DNA of 64,000 bases from contig NZ_CP007151.1 of assembly GCF_000830985.1 (NCBI RefSeq), positions 1,798,001 through 1,862,000 of the forward strand. Direction: 5' to 3'. The notes under the pieces are model-generated. The model searched no databases, was not told the DNA's origin, and saw only the letters and a program-made list of their open reading frames with translations. This document shows positions 52,845-62,507 of the stretch, one piece after another. Source of the stretch: Marinobacter similis. GTDB lineage: Bacteria > Pseudomonadota > Gammaproteobacteria > Pseudomonadales > Oleiphilaceae. Each line of letters opens with the position of its first letter. Positions within the stretch are counted from its first letter, which is position 1. The translations under genes were made by a program, and so were the position numbers.

Positions 52845-53459
52845 GTGGCTGTTCGTTACATCCAGACCTGCCGTTTGCCGACTCCATTCGGTGTTTTTGA
52901 CATGCACGGCTTTGAGGAACCGGACACGGGTAAAGAGCACGTGGCCCTGACCCTGGGTGAACTGGACAGGAACGAGCCCATGCTGGCCCGTACTCACTCG
53001 GAGTGTCTCACCGGCGACGCGCTCTACAGCATGCGCTGTGACTGCGGCTACCAACTGGAAGAAGCCTTGCGCAGTATTGCCCGGGAAGGCCGGGGCATTC
53101 TCATGTACCTGCGTCAGGAAGGCCGTGGCATTGGCCTGCTGAACAAGATCCGCGCCTATAACCTGCAGGATCAGGGTGCCGATACGGTCGAGGCCAATGA
53201 GCAGCTGGGTTTCGCCGCCGACCTTCGGGATTACAGTATGTGTAAGGACATGCTGGAGCATTTGGGCATCAAGAGCCTGAGGCTGATGACCAACAACCCG
53301 AGGAAGGTTAAGGCCCTGGAGTCGTACGGCATCGATATCACCGAGCGGGTGCCACTGCATGTGGGCCGGAACCCGCACAACGAGCACTACCTGGACACCA
53401 AGCAGAGCAAGCTTGGACACTGGCTGGAAACCCATCAGGATGACGATCTCACCGAGTGA
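52845..53459 (+). CDS. ribA: GTP cyclohydrolase II
   Basis: 204 residues from the GTG at 52845 (GAGG upstream), matching E. coli RibA length. An in-frame ATG at 52770 with AGGAG would add 25 residues; a TAGAAT -10-like sequence between them favours the shorter form. The zinc site [20 protein letters not shown] and the catalytic [17 protein letters not shown] are intact. First step of riboflavin synthesis. Stand-alone, closed by a terminator. Confidence 0.95.
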   Translation: MAVRYIQTCRLPTPFGVFDMHGFEEPDTGKEHVALTLGELDRNEPMLARTHSECLTGDALYSMRCDCGYQLEEALRSIAREGRGILMYLRQEGRGIGLLNKIRAYNLQDQGADTVEANEQLGFAADLRDYSMCKDMLEHLGIKSLRLMTNNPRKVKALESYGIDITERVPLHVGRNPHNEHYLDTKQSKLGHWLETHQDDDLTE

Positions 53460-53485
53460 GGTCCGGAAGCTTTGCCAGTTGCATG

Positions 53486-53514
53486 AAAAAGCCCGCCAAA
53501 TGGCGGGCTTTTTT
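53486..53514. terminator. Bidirectional terminator between ribA and dxs
   Basis: AAAAAGCCCGCC-AAAT-GGCGGGCTTTTTT, perfect 7-bp GC stem with A- and T-flanks, between convergent ribA and dxs. Confidence 0.9.
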
Positions 53515-53552
53515 GTGGTGGCGGCACCCCCAGTTCAAAACTGTCTACCAGT

Positions 53553-55489
53553 TCAAGACTGTTGCACCGCCTTCAGGCTCTGACGCTGCAGGCGCTCCAT
53601 GCGTCCTTCGATGGCGGTGCGGATGCCGTCGGCATCGAGGCCGCAGTCGTGCAACAGCTCACCGTGCTTGCCGTGATCAATAAACGTATCCGGCAGGCCC
53701 AGCTGCAGTACCGGCATCTGTACCTCGCGATGGTTCAGGAACTCGGTCACCGCGCTGCCGGCGCCACCGGCAATGGCGTTCTCTTCAAGTGTCACCAGCA
53801 ACTCGTGTTGCTCCGCCAGGGCGACGATCAGCTCCTCGTCCAACGGCTTCACAAAGCGCATGTCCGCCACCGTCGCACCCAGAGCCTCAGCTGCCTCCAG
53901 CGCAGGCGTGAGAAGCGTGCCGAAGTTAAGGATGGCAATGTTGCTGCCGTCACGAACGCGTCGGCCCTTGCCAATGGGCAGTCCGTCCAGAGACGGTTGT
54001 ATCTCTGCGCCAGGGCCAGTACCACGGGGGTATCGAACAGCAGCCGGGCCGCTGAACATCAGCCGGTTTGCAGCAGCTGGCGGGTTTCATTTTCATCCGA
54101 CGGTGTCATCACCAGCATATTCGGGATGCAGCGAAGGTAGCTGATATCAAAGGCACCGGCGTGGGTCGGGCCATCCTCGCCCACGAGTCCAGCCCGGTCG
54201 ATAGCAAACAGCACGTCCAGGTTTTGGATCGCAACGTCGTGGATCAGCTGGTCGTAACCCCGTTGTAGAAAAGTAGAGTAAATCGCCAGGACCGGTTTGG
54301 CGCCATCGCAGGCGAGCCCGGCGGCCAGGGTGACCGAATGCTGCTCGGCAATGGCGACATCGAAATAGCGCTCAGGATAGCGTTCGGCAAACGCCAGCAG
54401 ATCCGAGCCCTCGCACATGGCGGGGGTGATACCAACCACCCGTTCGTCCTGCTCTGCGGTGTCGCACAGCCACTGACCAAAGATATTGGCGTACTTGGGC
54501 TTGGCCGGCTTGGGGGTGACCGGTTCGGGTTTGTGGGCCGGCACCGGTTCGATCTTATTGATGGCGTGATAACCAATCGGGTCGGCTTCGGCCGGGGCGA
54601 AGCCTTTGCCCTTGGTGGTCACCACGTGCAGGAACTGAGGTCCTTCGAGTTCCCGGATGTTTTCCAGGGTCTCGACCAGCAACGGCAAGTCATGGCCATC
54701 GATGGGGCCGATGTAATTGAAACCCAGCTCCTCGAACAGGGTGCCGGGAGCAATCATTCCCTTGAAATGTTCTTCGGTTTTCTTGGCCAGGGCCATCAGG
54801 TGCGGCGCGCCCTGAAGCACCTTCTTGCTGCTGTCGCGAACCTGGTTGTAGGTTCGGCTGGCCAGCAGTTTGGCGAAGTAATTGGAGAGTCCGCCGACAT
54901 TCCGGGAGATCGACATGTCGTTGTCGTTCAGAATCACCAGCATGTCGGAATGGAGATGGCCAGCATGGTTCAGGGCCTCGAAGGCCATGCCTGCGGTCAT
55001 CGCGCCGTCGCCAATGACGGCAATGCTCTTGCGACCGGTATTCTGCATGCGGGCGGCGATGGCCATGCCCAGGGCCGCACTGATGGAGGTGCTGGAATGC
55101 CCCACACCAAAGGTGTCGTACTCGCTCTCGGCGCGCTTCGGGAAGCCGGCCAGGCCGTCCTTGCGACGGATGCTGCCCATCTGTTCACGTCGGCCGGTGA
55201 GAATCTTATGGGGGTAGGCCTGGTGACCTACGTCCCAGACCAGCCGGTCTTCCGGAGTGTTGAAGACATAATGCAAAGCCACGGTCAGCTCGAGCACGCC
55301 AAGTCCGGCGCCAAAATGGCCCCCGGTCTGGCCCACCGACCACAGCAAAAACGCGCGCAGTTCCCGGGCCAGCTGGGTAAGCTGTTCAGCCGGCAACTCT
55401 CGCAGCTGGGCCGGGGCATCGATCCGGTCCAGCAGCGGGGTGTTGGGCCGCTGTGACGGGATTTCCTTGAATGTGTAAGTATCCTGCAT
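53553..55489 (-). CDS. dxs: 1-deoxy-D-xylulose-5-phosphate synthase (single-base break)
   Basis: 645 residues from the ATG at 55489. The thiamine diphosphate motif [18 protein letters not shown] is near residue 155; the catalytic His lies in the early [11 protein letters not shown]. The frame stops after RQLLQTG; one C added near 54062 gives [19 protein letters not shown] and continues into the transketolase C-domain. First enzyme of the non-mevalonate pathway. Last gene of xseB-ispA-dxs. Confidence 0.96.
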
Positions 55490-55620
55490 CTGCTCGGGTC
55501 TTTTCCGGAAATTCGGCAACTGCCTGGCATTATAGGGGAACAGGGCTGCCTGTTTCACACCAATCGGGCCAGTTGTTACGCATTGATTAAAGTCAGTGTG
55601 CGCCCTTCGGGGGCAGGGGT

Positions 55621-56516
55621 TCAATGGGTTCGTGCCACCACGTAATCCGCCATTGCCCGCAACGGGTCTGCCTCGGGGCCAAAGGCCCGGAGACTCTCGA
55701 GCGCACCGGAAAGTAACGCAGCCAGATGCTCCCGGGCACCGGCCACGCCCAGCAGGGCCGGATATGTCGGCTTGGCGCGGGCGGCGTCTGAGCCCTGGGG
55801 TTTGCCGATCACCTCGGTGGCACCTTCGATATCCAGAAGATCGTCCTGAACCTGGAACGCCAGGCCCAGGGCGCGGGCATAGGCAGTCAGGTTCGTCAAA
55901 GCCCCTTCTGACACCGATGGCGCGGTCAAGGCGCCGAGCCGTACGCTGGCCTCAATCAGGCGCCGGTCTTGTGCCGATGCATGGTTTCGAGCTGGCTCAA
56001 AGACAGCGTCTTGCCTACTGACTCAAGATCGATGGCCTGGCCACCAACCATGCCCAGACAGCCGCTGGCGCGTGCCAGCTCCTGGATCATCGCCAGCCGT
56101 GCCTCGGCACTGCCTTCACTGTTATTGGCCAGCAAACCAAAGGCCAGTGTTTGCAAGGCATCGCCGGCCAGAATGGCGGTCGCCTCGTCAAATGCAATGT
56201 GCGTGGTGGGGCGGCCCCGGCGCAACTCGTCATCGTCCATGGCCGGCAGATCGTCGTGAATCAGGGAGTAGGCGTGAATCAGTTCCACCGAACAGGCAGG
56301 CGTCAGGCCCTGGTCGCCGGCTTGTCCAACCGCTTTGGCTGCGGCCAGGCACAGCGCCGGGCGGATGCGCTTGCCACCGCCGAGGACGCTGTAGCGCATG
56401 GCTTCCTGTAGCCGCTCGGAGGCTGCGCTTCGTTCGATGCATCGATCCAGCTCCGCGTCCACGCGAACTCGACAGGTCTCCAGGAAATCCATGGCCAGTT
56501 TGTTCTGATCAGTCAT
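55621..56516 (-). CDS. ispA: Farnesyl diphosphate synthase (single-base break)
   Basis: 298 residues from the ATG at 56516, one base overlapping xseB. The first Asp-rich motif [17 protein letters not shown] is near residue 87. The frame breaks after HRHKTGA; one C near 55959 restores [11 protein letters not shown] and brings in the second motif, [12 protein letters not shown]. It condenses IPP and DMAPP to farnesyl diphosphate, supplying the undecaprenyl and quinone pathways. Middle gene of the operon. Confidence 0.95.
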
Positions 56517-56770
56517 CAGTTGGCATCGTCCGGCTTGAACGGTCGGGTTTCCAGGGTGCCGTCGCTGTTCTGGACCAGCTGTTCCACACGTTGCTCGGCA
56601 CTCTTCAGGGCTTGTTGGCATTCCCGGGTCAGCTTGACGCCCCGTTCGAATGCGGTCAGCGACTGCTCAAGAGAAAGTTCGCCCTGCTCGAGGTCCCGAA
56701 CCAGCTTCTCCAGTTCATCAAGGGATTTCTCGAAGTCTGCAATGGATGTGGCGCCTTGTTCAGTGGCCAT
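56516..56770 (-). CDS. xseB: Exodeoxyribonuclease VII small subunit
   Basis: 84 residues, all helical, with the family core [20 protein letters not shown] and [19 protein letters not shown]. It assembles several-fold on the XseA catalytic subunit, not encoded here. It heads the conserved xseB-ispA-dxs operon. Confidence 0.94.
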   Translation of the reverse strand: MATEQGATSIADFEKSLDELEKLVRDLEQGELSLEQSLTAFERGVKLTRECQQALKSAEQRVEQLVQNSDGTLETRPFKPDDAN

Positions 56771-56824
56771 CAGGGCCCTCCGATCGGGTGTCAGAATTTG
56801 GCGGATTATACCAGAGCTTGCGGG

Positions 56825-57596
56825 CTATCGCTGCCACTGGAAACGGCGATATTCAAGCGCTTGCGCATTGGGACCCCAGCCCTGTTCACTGACTGTGACC
56901 TGGCCATGGTGAGACACGCTTACAACGGTGGTGGCACGGGTTCCGTAGCGTCGCCGACAATGAACGGTGATGACAGGAAGCGCTCGGTGTCCAGGCCAAC
57001 GCCGGTGTCGGGCAGTAGGTTATCCGGTGCCGGCGTGGAGTCCTGGAGCAGGGAAATCAACGCCTGGTGCAATTGGTCAGCGTCGCCACCAGACGAGGCC
57101 ACCACATCGGCGACATTCTGGCGGAGACGCAGCAACTTCGGCCAAGCGTTTGCAGCAGATGGTTGCTGAGCCCGTAGGCGCCGCGATGCACCCGTCGGCC
57201 GGGGTGGGCATCCCGGTTGCTGTAATACCATCCAGATTCCGCATTCAGTTGCACCAGATTGAAACCGGCATACTGTTCGGTTCGGCTCGACAGCGAGCTT
57301 GCAAGGGCCGAGGTGGGTTCGGCCAGGGCGCGGATCGGCAGCTCGCCACGGCTGTTCTGGCCGGTTTCGGGGGAGCCCTCGCGGACATTGGTCACGGCAC
57401 TGACGCGGCCGTTCCCGTCCACCGCAAGCCAGGTTCCGCCAGATTGCAGATCACGGCCGGCCAGGATCTCGGTGCCCTGTTCCGTCGTCCACCAGTCCAT
57501 GGCCGCCGTCGGCCGGCGGAAAAATTCATCCCGGTTAGCGGCCACTACGAGAGGGAAGTCAGGATGCTGGCCAAGGGTGAAAGCAATCAGGCACAT
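56825..57596 (-). CDS. NRDE-family protein (two single-base breaks)
   Basis: Opens MCLIAFTLGQHPDFPLVVAANRDEFF, whose Cys-2 and the NRDE signature define the TANGO2/NRDE family. Two breaks are repaired by one base each: near 57147 (LLQT-WPKLLRLRQNVADV) and near 56950 (IVGDRYGTRATTVVSVSHHG). This gives about 257 residues ending at 56825, the normal family length. The Cys-2 start suggests an Ntn-hydrolase fold. Eukaryotic TANGO2 is linked to haem/lipid handling; the bacterial function is unknown. Divergent from the TauE-like gene. Confidence 0.88.
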
Positions 57597-57686
57597 GGCG
57601 TTACGCGGCGCTCCGGGAGTTAATGAAGTTGCAAGTTGTGGTGTGTATCATACCAGCCTTATTTTCTTGGGGGTGTGGGCAAGGCG

Positions 57687-58484
57687 ATGGCCCTGTTTTA
57701 CGTTTTTGCGTCCTACCTTGCGCTGGGTGCTCTGGCTGGAACTTTGGCCGGTCTTTTCGGTATTGGCGGCGGGCTGGTTATTGTCCCGGTACTGATCTTC
57801 AGTTTTGGCCTTCAGGGCGTCAGTTCCGAGGTGGCGGCCCACCTCGCAGTTGGCACGTCGCTGGCGACCATCGTGTTCACCTCCCTGAGTTCAATTCGTT
57901 CGCACAATCAACGGGGCGCCGTGCGCTGGGAGATATTCCGGCCGATGGCGGTGGGTATTGTGATTGGTGCGGTCTTGGGTGCCTGGTCGGCGTCACTACT
58001 CAGCGGGCAGGCGTTGGAGTTGGTTATTGGCGTGTTCGTCATTGCCGTTGCGATCAAAATGCTGATTGGAGCCAATCCGAAACCCGGACGGGATATCCCA
58101 GGTCACCCCGGACTGGCCGCTTCCGGCGGAGTCGTTGGTTGGGTCTCTGCCATTTTTGGCATTGGTGGTGGCACCCTGACCGTGCCGTACCTGAGCTGGT
58201 GCAATGTGCGGATGCAGCAGGCGGTGGGAACATCGGCGGCCTGCGGATTGCCCATCGCCGTCGCCGGTGCCTTGGGTAACGTGTGGACCGGCTGGGGTCA
58301 GCCGAGTCTGCCCGAGTACAGTTTGGGCTTTGTATATTTGCCGGCACTGTTCGGCATCGTCCTGACCAGTGTATTTTTCGCCCGCTTCGGTGCGGCGCTG
58401 GCACACCGGCTTGATGGTGCGGTGCTGAAGCGAATCTTCGCCGTGGTCCTGCTGGTTTTGGGACTCCGTTTTCTTCTGAGCTGA
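57687..58484 (+). CDS. TauE/SafE-family membrane permease
   Basis: 265 residues from the ATG at 57687, chosen because AAGG precedes it and upstream in-frame residues (from 57636) are polar. Eight membrane helices and the duplicated motifs GLFGIGGGLVIVPVL near residue 21 and AIFGIGGGTLTVPYL near 156 define the family, which exports sulfite or sulfonates or other small anions. There is no sulfur gene nearby, so the substrate is open. Eleven bases before lgt, a common arrangement. Confidence 0.9.
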   Translation: MALFYVFASYLALGALAGTLAGLFGIGGGLVIVPVLIFSFGLQGVSSEVAAHLAVGTSLATIVFTSLSSIRSHNQRGAVRWEIFRPMAVGIVIGAVLGAWSASLLSGQALELVIGVFVIAVAIKMLIGANPKPGRDIPGHPGLAASGGVVGWVSAIFGIGGGTLTVPYLSWCNVRMQQAVGTSAACGLPIAVAGALGNVWTGWGQPSLPEYSLGFVYLPALFGIVLTSVFFARFGAALAHRLDGAVLKRIFAVVLLVLGLRFLLS

Positions 58485-58494
58485 GAGGTAGTCG

Positions 58495-59282
58495 ATGCTG
58501 CAGCATCCCCAAATAGACCCGGTGGCCATCGCCATTGGGCCGTTTAAGATTCACTGGTACGGCCTGACCTATCTGGTTGGCTTTTTAGCGGGTTGGTGGC
58601 TGGGCCGTTTGCGTACTCGCAAGCCCTGGTCGCCGATCAACGAAGAGCAGATGGGCGACCTGCTGTTCTACCTGGCACTGGGCGTGATTTTGGGTGGCCG
58701 CTTCGGCTACGTGATCTTTTACAACTTCGACGTCTTTCTGGCGGACCCACTGTGGCTGCTGCGAGTCTGGGAAGGGGGCATGTCCTTCCACGGAGGCCTG
58801 CTGGGCGTGATGCTGGCTATGTGGTGGTATGGCCGCAAGGTCGGTGCCGGTTTCTGGAAAATCGCCGATTTTGTGGCTCCTCTGGTACCGGTCGGCCTCG
58901 GTGCCGGGCGTATCGGTAACTTCATCAATGGCGAGCTCTGGGGCAAGCGACCGACGTGTCCTGGGGAATGGTGTTTCGCACTGCTCCGGACAGCCTGGCT
59001 CGACACCCGTCCCAGCTGTACCAGTTTGCCCTCGAAGGTGTAGCGTTGTTCGTCATCCTCTGGTGGTTCTCCGCGAACCCCCGGCCGAGAATGGCGGTAT
59101 CCGGCATGTTTCTGATCTTCTATGGGATCTTCCGGTTCCTGGTTGAGTTCGTGCGCGAGCCGGACCCACAGTTGGGTTACCTGGCCTTTGACTGGCTGAC
59201 CATGGGGCAGGTGTTGTCTACACCGATGATCCTGGCCGGCGCCGTACTCATGTTTATTGCTTATCGGAGAACTGCAGAATGA
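58495..59282 (+). CDS. lgt: Prolipoprotein diacylglyceryl transferase (single-base break)
   Basis: Transfers diacylglycerol to the lipobox cysteine of prolipoproteins (here for example LpoA and ChaN). [18 protein letters not shown] near residue 20 and the signature [17 protein letters not shown] near 137 are intact. The frame breaks at 58948; one C (AAG CCG ACC) gives [10 protein letters not shown] and RHPSQLYQ, about 262 residues. Seven membrane helices. Overlaps thyA by four bases. Confidence 0.95.
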
Positions 59283-60118
59283 AAGCCTATCTCGACCTGA
59301 TGCAGGACGTCGTGGATAACGGATTTAACAAGGGGGACCGAACCGGCGTCGGTACCCGCTCCGTGTTTGGCCGTCAGCTGCGCTTCAATCTGCAGGATGG
59401 TTTCCCCTTGGTGACTACCAAGAAGGTTCATCTGCGCAGCATCATTTACGAGCTGCTCTGGTTCCTGAACGGCTCAACCGACAATAACTGGCTGAAAGAG
59501 CGCAAGGTCTCGATCTGGAACGAGTGGGCGCTGGAAGACGGCGATCTCGGGCCAATCTATGGCAAACAATGGCGCAGCTGGCAGTGCCCGGACGGCCGGG
59601 TAGTGGACCAGATCAGCGAGGTTATCGAGCAGATCAAAACCAAGCCCAACTCCCGCCGCCTGATTGTCTCGGCCTGGAATCCGGCTGAACTGCCGGACGA
59701 GTCCATTGGCCCCCAGGATAACGTGCGCGAAGGCCGTATGGCACTGGCACCTTGCCACTGCCTGTTCCAGTTCTATGTGGCCGACGGCAAGCTCTCCTGC
59801 CAGCTCTACCAGCGCAGTGCCGACCTGTTCCTCGGGGTGCCGTTCAACATCGCCTCCTACGCCTTGCTGACCCACATGATTGCCCAGCAATGCGATCTGG
59901 ACGTGGGTGAGTTCGTGCACACCTTCGGCGATTGCCACCTGTACCAGAACCACCTGACCGACGACATCGTATTCGAACAGCTCAAGCGGGAGCCGCGCGG
60001 GTTGCCAAAACTGGTCATTAAGCGCAAGCCGGCTTCGATCTTTGAGTACGAGCTGGAAGATTTCGAGTTTGAAGGTTACGAGCCGTACCCGGTGATCAAG
60101 GCGCCGATCGCAATTTAA
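59279..60118 (+). CDS. thyA: Thymidylate synthase
   Basis: 279 residues, about 15 more than E. coli. The extra residues ([14 protein letters not shown] region) lie just before the catalytic cysteine in [14 protein letters not shown], as in pseudomonad enzymes. [19 protein letters not shown] and the C-terminal IKAPIAI are conserved. Makes dTMP using methylene-tetrahydrofolate, which FolA, encoded 162 bases downstream, regenerates. Confidence 0.97.
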   Translation: MKAYLDLMQDVVDNGFNKGDRTGVGTRSVFGRQLRFNLQDGFPLVTTKKVHLRSIIYELLWFLNGSTDNNWLKERKVSIWNEWALEDGDLGPIYGKQWRSWQCPDGRVVDQISEVIEQIKTKPNSRRLIVSAWNPAELPDESIGPQDNVREGRMALAPCHCLFQFYVADGKLSCQLYQRSADLFLGVPFNIASYALLTHMIAQQCDLDVGEFVHTFGDCHLYQNHLTDDIVFEQLKREPRGLPKLVIKRKPASIFEYELEDFEFEGYEPYPVIKAPIAI

Positions 60119-60151
60119 ACGGCAGACGGCTGCCTCAAAGTCTGATCGCGA

Positions 60152-60251
60152 GGCTGGGGCGAGCTTTTCAAAACTGTGCGGAGCCATGGATGGCGGAGCT
60201 CAAGCGTCACATGGATGTGCTCGAGCGGGTTTTGAAAAGCTCGGCCCAGCC
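60152..60251. repeat. Inverted-repeat element with two AUGGAU-loop hairpins (CsrA/RsmA-site-like)
   Basis: Arms 60152-60174 and 60229-60251 are inverted copies matching at 22 of 23 positions (core GAGCTTTTCAAAAC). Between them lie two perfect mini-hairpins: GCC-ATGGAT-GGC (60183-60194) and CAC-ATGGAT-GTG (60208-60219). The second contains ACATGGATGT, nearly the CsrA/RsmA optimum with GGA in the loop. It fills most of the thyA-folA gap. Possibly a dispersed intergenic element; no second copy was found in this window. Confidence 0.7.
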
Positions 60252-60280
60252 CTTGCTAACACCAACAAAGAGGACCTGAA

Positions 60281-60790
60281 ATGAGGAAAGCCCTCATCGT
60301 AGCCATGTCCCGCAACCGGGTCATCGGCCGAAACAACAATCTTCCCTGGTACCTGCCCGGTGACCTGCGCTACTTCAAGCAGGCAACAATGGGTAAGCCC
60401 ATCATCATGGGCCGTAAGACCTGGGATTCCATTGGTCGCCCTTTGCAGGGCCGCATGAACGTGGTGATCTCCCGCAACCCGGACTGGGAAGCCCCTGCTG
60501 GGACAGTGGCGTCAACGTCATTGCAAGATGCCCTCGTCAAAGCTGAGGCACAGGCAGAACTGGAAGGTGGTGAGGAAGTGATGATCATCGGCGGTGGCCA
60601 GATCTATACCGAGGCGCTACCGATGGTGGATCGAATGTACGTTACCCAGGTGCACGCAGAGGTGGAAGGGGACGCATTCTTTCCTGAAGTGAACTGGGAT
60701 AGGTGGGAAGAAATCGGACGGGAGGATTTCTCCGCGTCCGATAACAACCCTTACGACTACAGCTTCGTAGTCTATCAGCGCCAGGCTTAA
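60281..60790 (+). CDS. folA: Dihydrofolate reductase
   Basis: 169 residues. ALIVAMSRNRVIGRNNNLPW near residue 4, the catalytic Asp in LPGDLRYFK, and IIMGRKTWDSIGRPL near 40 identify FolA. It regenerates tetrahydrofolate after ThyA. Its stop overlaps the stop of the convergent helicase gene by four bases inside the palindrome CAGGCTTAAGCCTG, with no terminator. Confidence 0.97.
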   Translation: MRKALIVAMSRNRVIGRNNNLPWYLPGDLRYFKQATMGKPIIMGRKTWDSIGRPLQGRMNVVISRNPDWEAPAGTVASTSLQDALVKAEAQAELEGGEEVMIIGGGQIYTEALPMVDRMYVTQVHAEVEGDAFFPEVNWDRWEEIGREDFSASDNNPYDYSFVVYQRQA

Positions 60791-62313
60791 GCCTGGCGAG
60801 GCGGGCGCTTGCCTGCGGGCTTGCCGCCCTTTCCGGGAGGCTTGCCACGACCGCCGGGGCCGCCGCCAGGACCACCGCGGCCTTTCGGGCCACCCTTCTT
60901 GAAGCCGCCTTTCGGGCCGTTCTTGAAGCCACCTGGACGACCACCCTTGCGGTCACGACGGGGCGGAGTGGCGGAGACTACCGGCAGCGCTTCTGGTTGC
61001 TCCAGCGGCAGAGAACCCGGCTGAGCGGCTTCCATCCAGCATGCCAGTGCACCAGCCACCATGGCCATATCCATCTCGTTGCGCTCGGCAATCTCATCCA
61101 GCAGAGACATCGCCTTGGCCAGCTTCTTGTCTTCGGCAAAGCCTAGCAACTGACTCTCAAACTGCTGCTCGCGCATCTTCTTGAGATCGGTCGGCGAGGG
61201 CAGCTCGTAAGCTTCCATCGGCGAGTTGGTGGCGCGCTCCAGAGTCTTCAGCCAGCTGCGCTCGCGCGGAGTGACCAGCAGAATCGCCTTACCGGTACGA
61301 CCGGCACGACCAGTACGGCCAACCCGATGGATGTACGCTTCGGTATCGTAGGGCACATCGTAGTTGATGACGTGGGTGATTCGGGACACGTCCAGACCAC
61401 GGGCTGCCACATCGGTGGCGATAATGATGTCTTTCTTGCCGCGCTTGAGATCTTCAACGGTCTGCTCACGCTGGCGCTGGTTCAGGTCGCCACTCAGGGG
61501 GGCCACGGCATGGCCCCGCGCTGACAGCTTCTCGGCCAGCATAGTGGTCTCAGCCTTGGTGCGCACGAAGATGATGGCGGCATCGATCGGCTCAACTTCC
61601 AGGATGCGGGTCAGGGCATCCAGTTTACGCTCGGCGTAAACCGGCAGAACGAACTGGGAAATGCGCTCGACGGTGCGGGTTTCGCTTTCGATCTTCACTT
61701 CCGTGGCGTTGCGTAGGTAAGTCTGGGCAACCTTCTTGATCTGCGGCGGCATGGTGGCCGAGAACAAGGCGCGCTGACAGTTATCCGGCGTTTTGGCGAG
61801 GATTGCCTCAACGTCGTCAATGAAACCCATGCGCAGCATTTCGTCGGCTTCGTCCAGAACCAGGGCCTTCAGGCTGTCCAGTTTCAGGGTGCCCTTGCGC
61901 AGGTGATCCAGCATCCGGCCGGGAGTGCCGACAATGACCTGGGCGCCGCGACGCAGGCCTTTGATCTGAGGATAAAAGTCCTGGCCACCGTAAATTGGCA
62001 GAACGTGGAACTGGCGGAACTTGCTGGCATAGGTAGTAAAAGCTTCAGCCACCTGAATGGCCAGCTCCCGCGTTGGTGCCAGCACCAGAATCTGGGGCTC
62101 GGTAACGGACGCGTCGATTCGACTCAGCAGCGGCAGGGCAAAAGCCGCAGTTTTACCGGTACCAGTCTGGGCAACACCCAGTAGATGGTTTCCGGCGAGT
62201 AGGGCGGGGATGGACTGCGCCTGAATGGGCGACGGTTTTTCATAGCCAACGGCGGTCACGGCTTCAAGTACGGCCGGGTCCAGACCCAGTTCGGCAAAGG
62301 ACAATTCTGACAT
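60787..62313 (-). CDS. DEAD-box RNA helicase with Gly/Pro/Lys-rich tail
   Basis: 508 residues from the ATG at 62313. All helicase motifs are present: PSPIQAQSIP, AQTGTGKT, APTREL, TPGR, DEAD, SAT, ATDVAARGLD and HRVGRTGRAGRTG. The core and the following helical segment (DLKKMREQQFESQLLGFAED) look like DeaD/CsdA. However, the DbpA-type RNA-binding domain is missing and is replaced by about 65 residues of GGPKGRGGPGGGPGGRG-like repeats. Likely roles are cold-shock ribosome assembly or mRNA decay. An upstream ATG at 62358 is less likely. Confidence 0.92.
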   Translation of the reverse strand: MSELSFAELGLDPAVLEAVTAVGYEKPSPIQAQSIPALLAGNHLLGVAQTGTGKTAAFALPLLSRIDASVTEPQILVLAPTRELAIQVAEAFTTYASKFRQFHVLPIYGGQDFYPQIKGLRRGAQVIVGTPGRMLDHLRKGTLKLDSLKALVLDEADEMLRMGFIDDVEAILAKTPDNCQRALFSATMPPQIKKVAQTYLRNATEVKIESETRTVERISQFVLPVYAERKLDALTRILEVEPIDAAIIFVRTKAETTMLAEKLSARGHAVAPLSGDLNQRQREQTVEDLKRGKKDIIIATDVAARGLDVSRITHVINYDVPYDTEAYIHRVGRTGRAGRTGKAILLVTPRERSWLKTLERATNSPMEAYELPSPTDLKKMREQQFESQLLGFAEDKKLAKAMSLLDEIAERNEMDMAMVAGALACWMEAAQPGSLPLEQPEALPVVSATPPRRDRKGGRPGGFKNGPKGGFKKGGPKGRGGPGGGPGGRGKPPGKGGKPAGKRPPRQA

Positions 62314-62507
62314 TGATTCACTCGGAATTCGGGAGGTAAGGCATTGCAGGCAATGCATGATGTGACCGCATTATAGCTGCTTTGGCGCTTCTTTAATACG
62401 CATATTCCCGTGAACCCTGTAGGTAGTTGCCGGTGCGCCATTATTGCGTTGGCAGCGTAGATACGGCAGTCTCCTTTTTCCCGATAGGTTGCTAACAGGA
62501 ATTCAAT

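Noticed and set aside
59660..59760. The 15-residue insertion in ThyA as a novelty
   Set aside because: The same insertion before the catalytic cysteine is familiar from pseudomonad thymidylate synthases.
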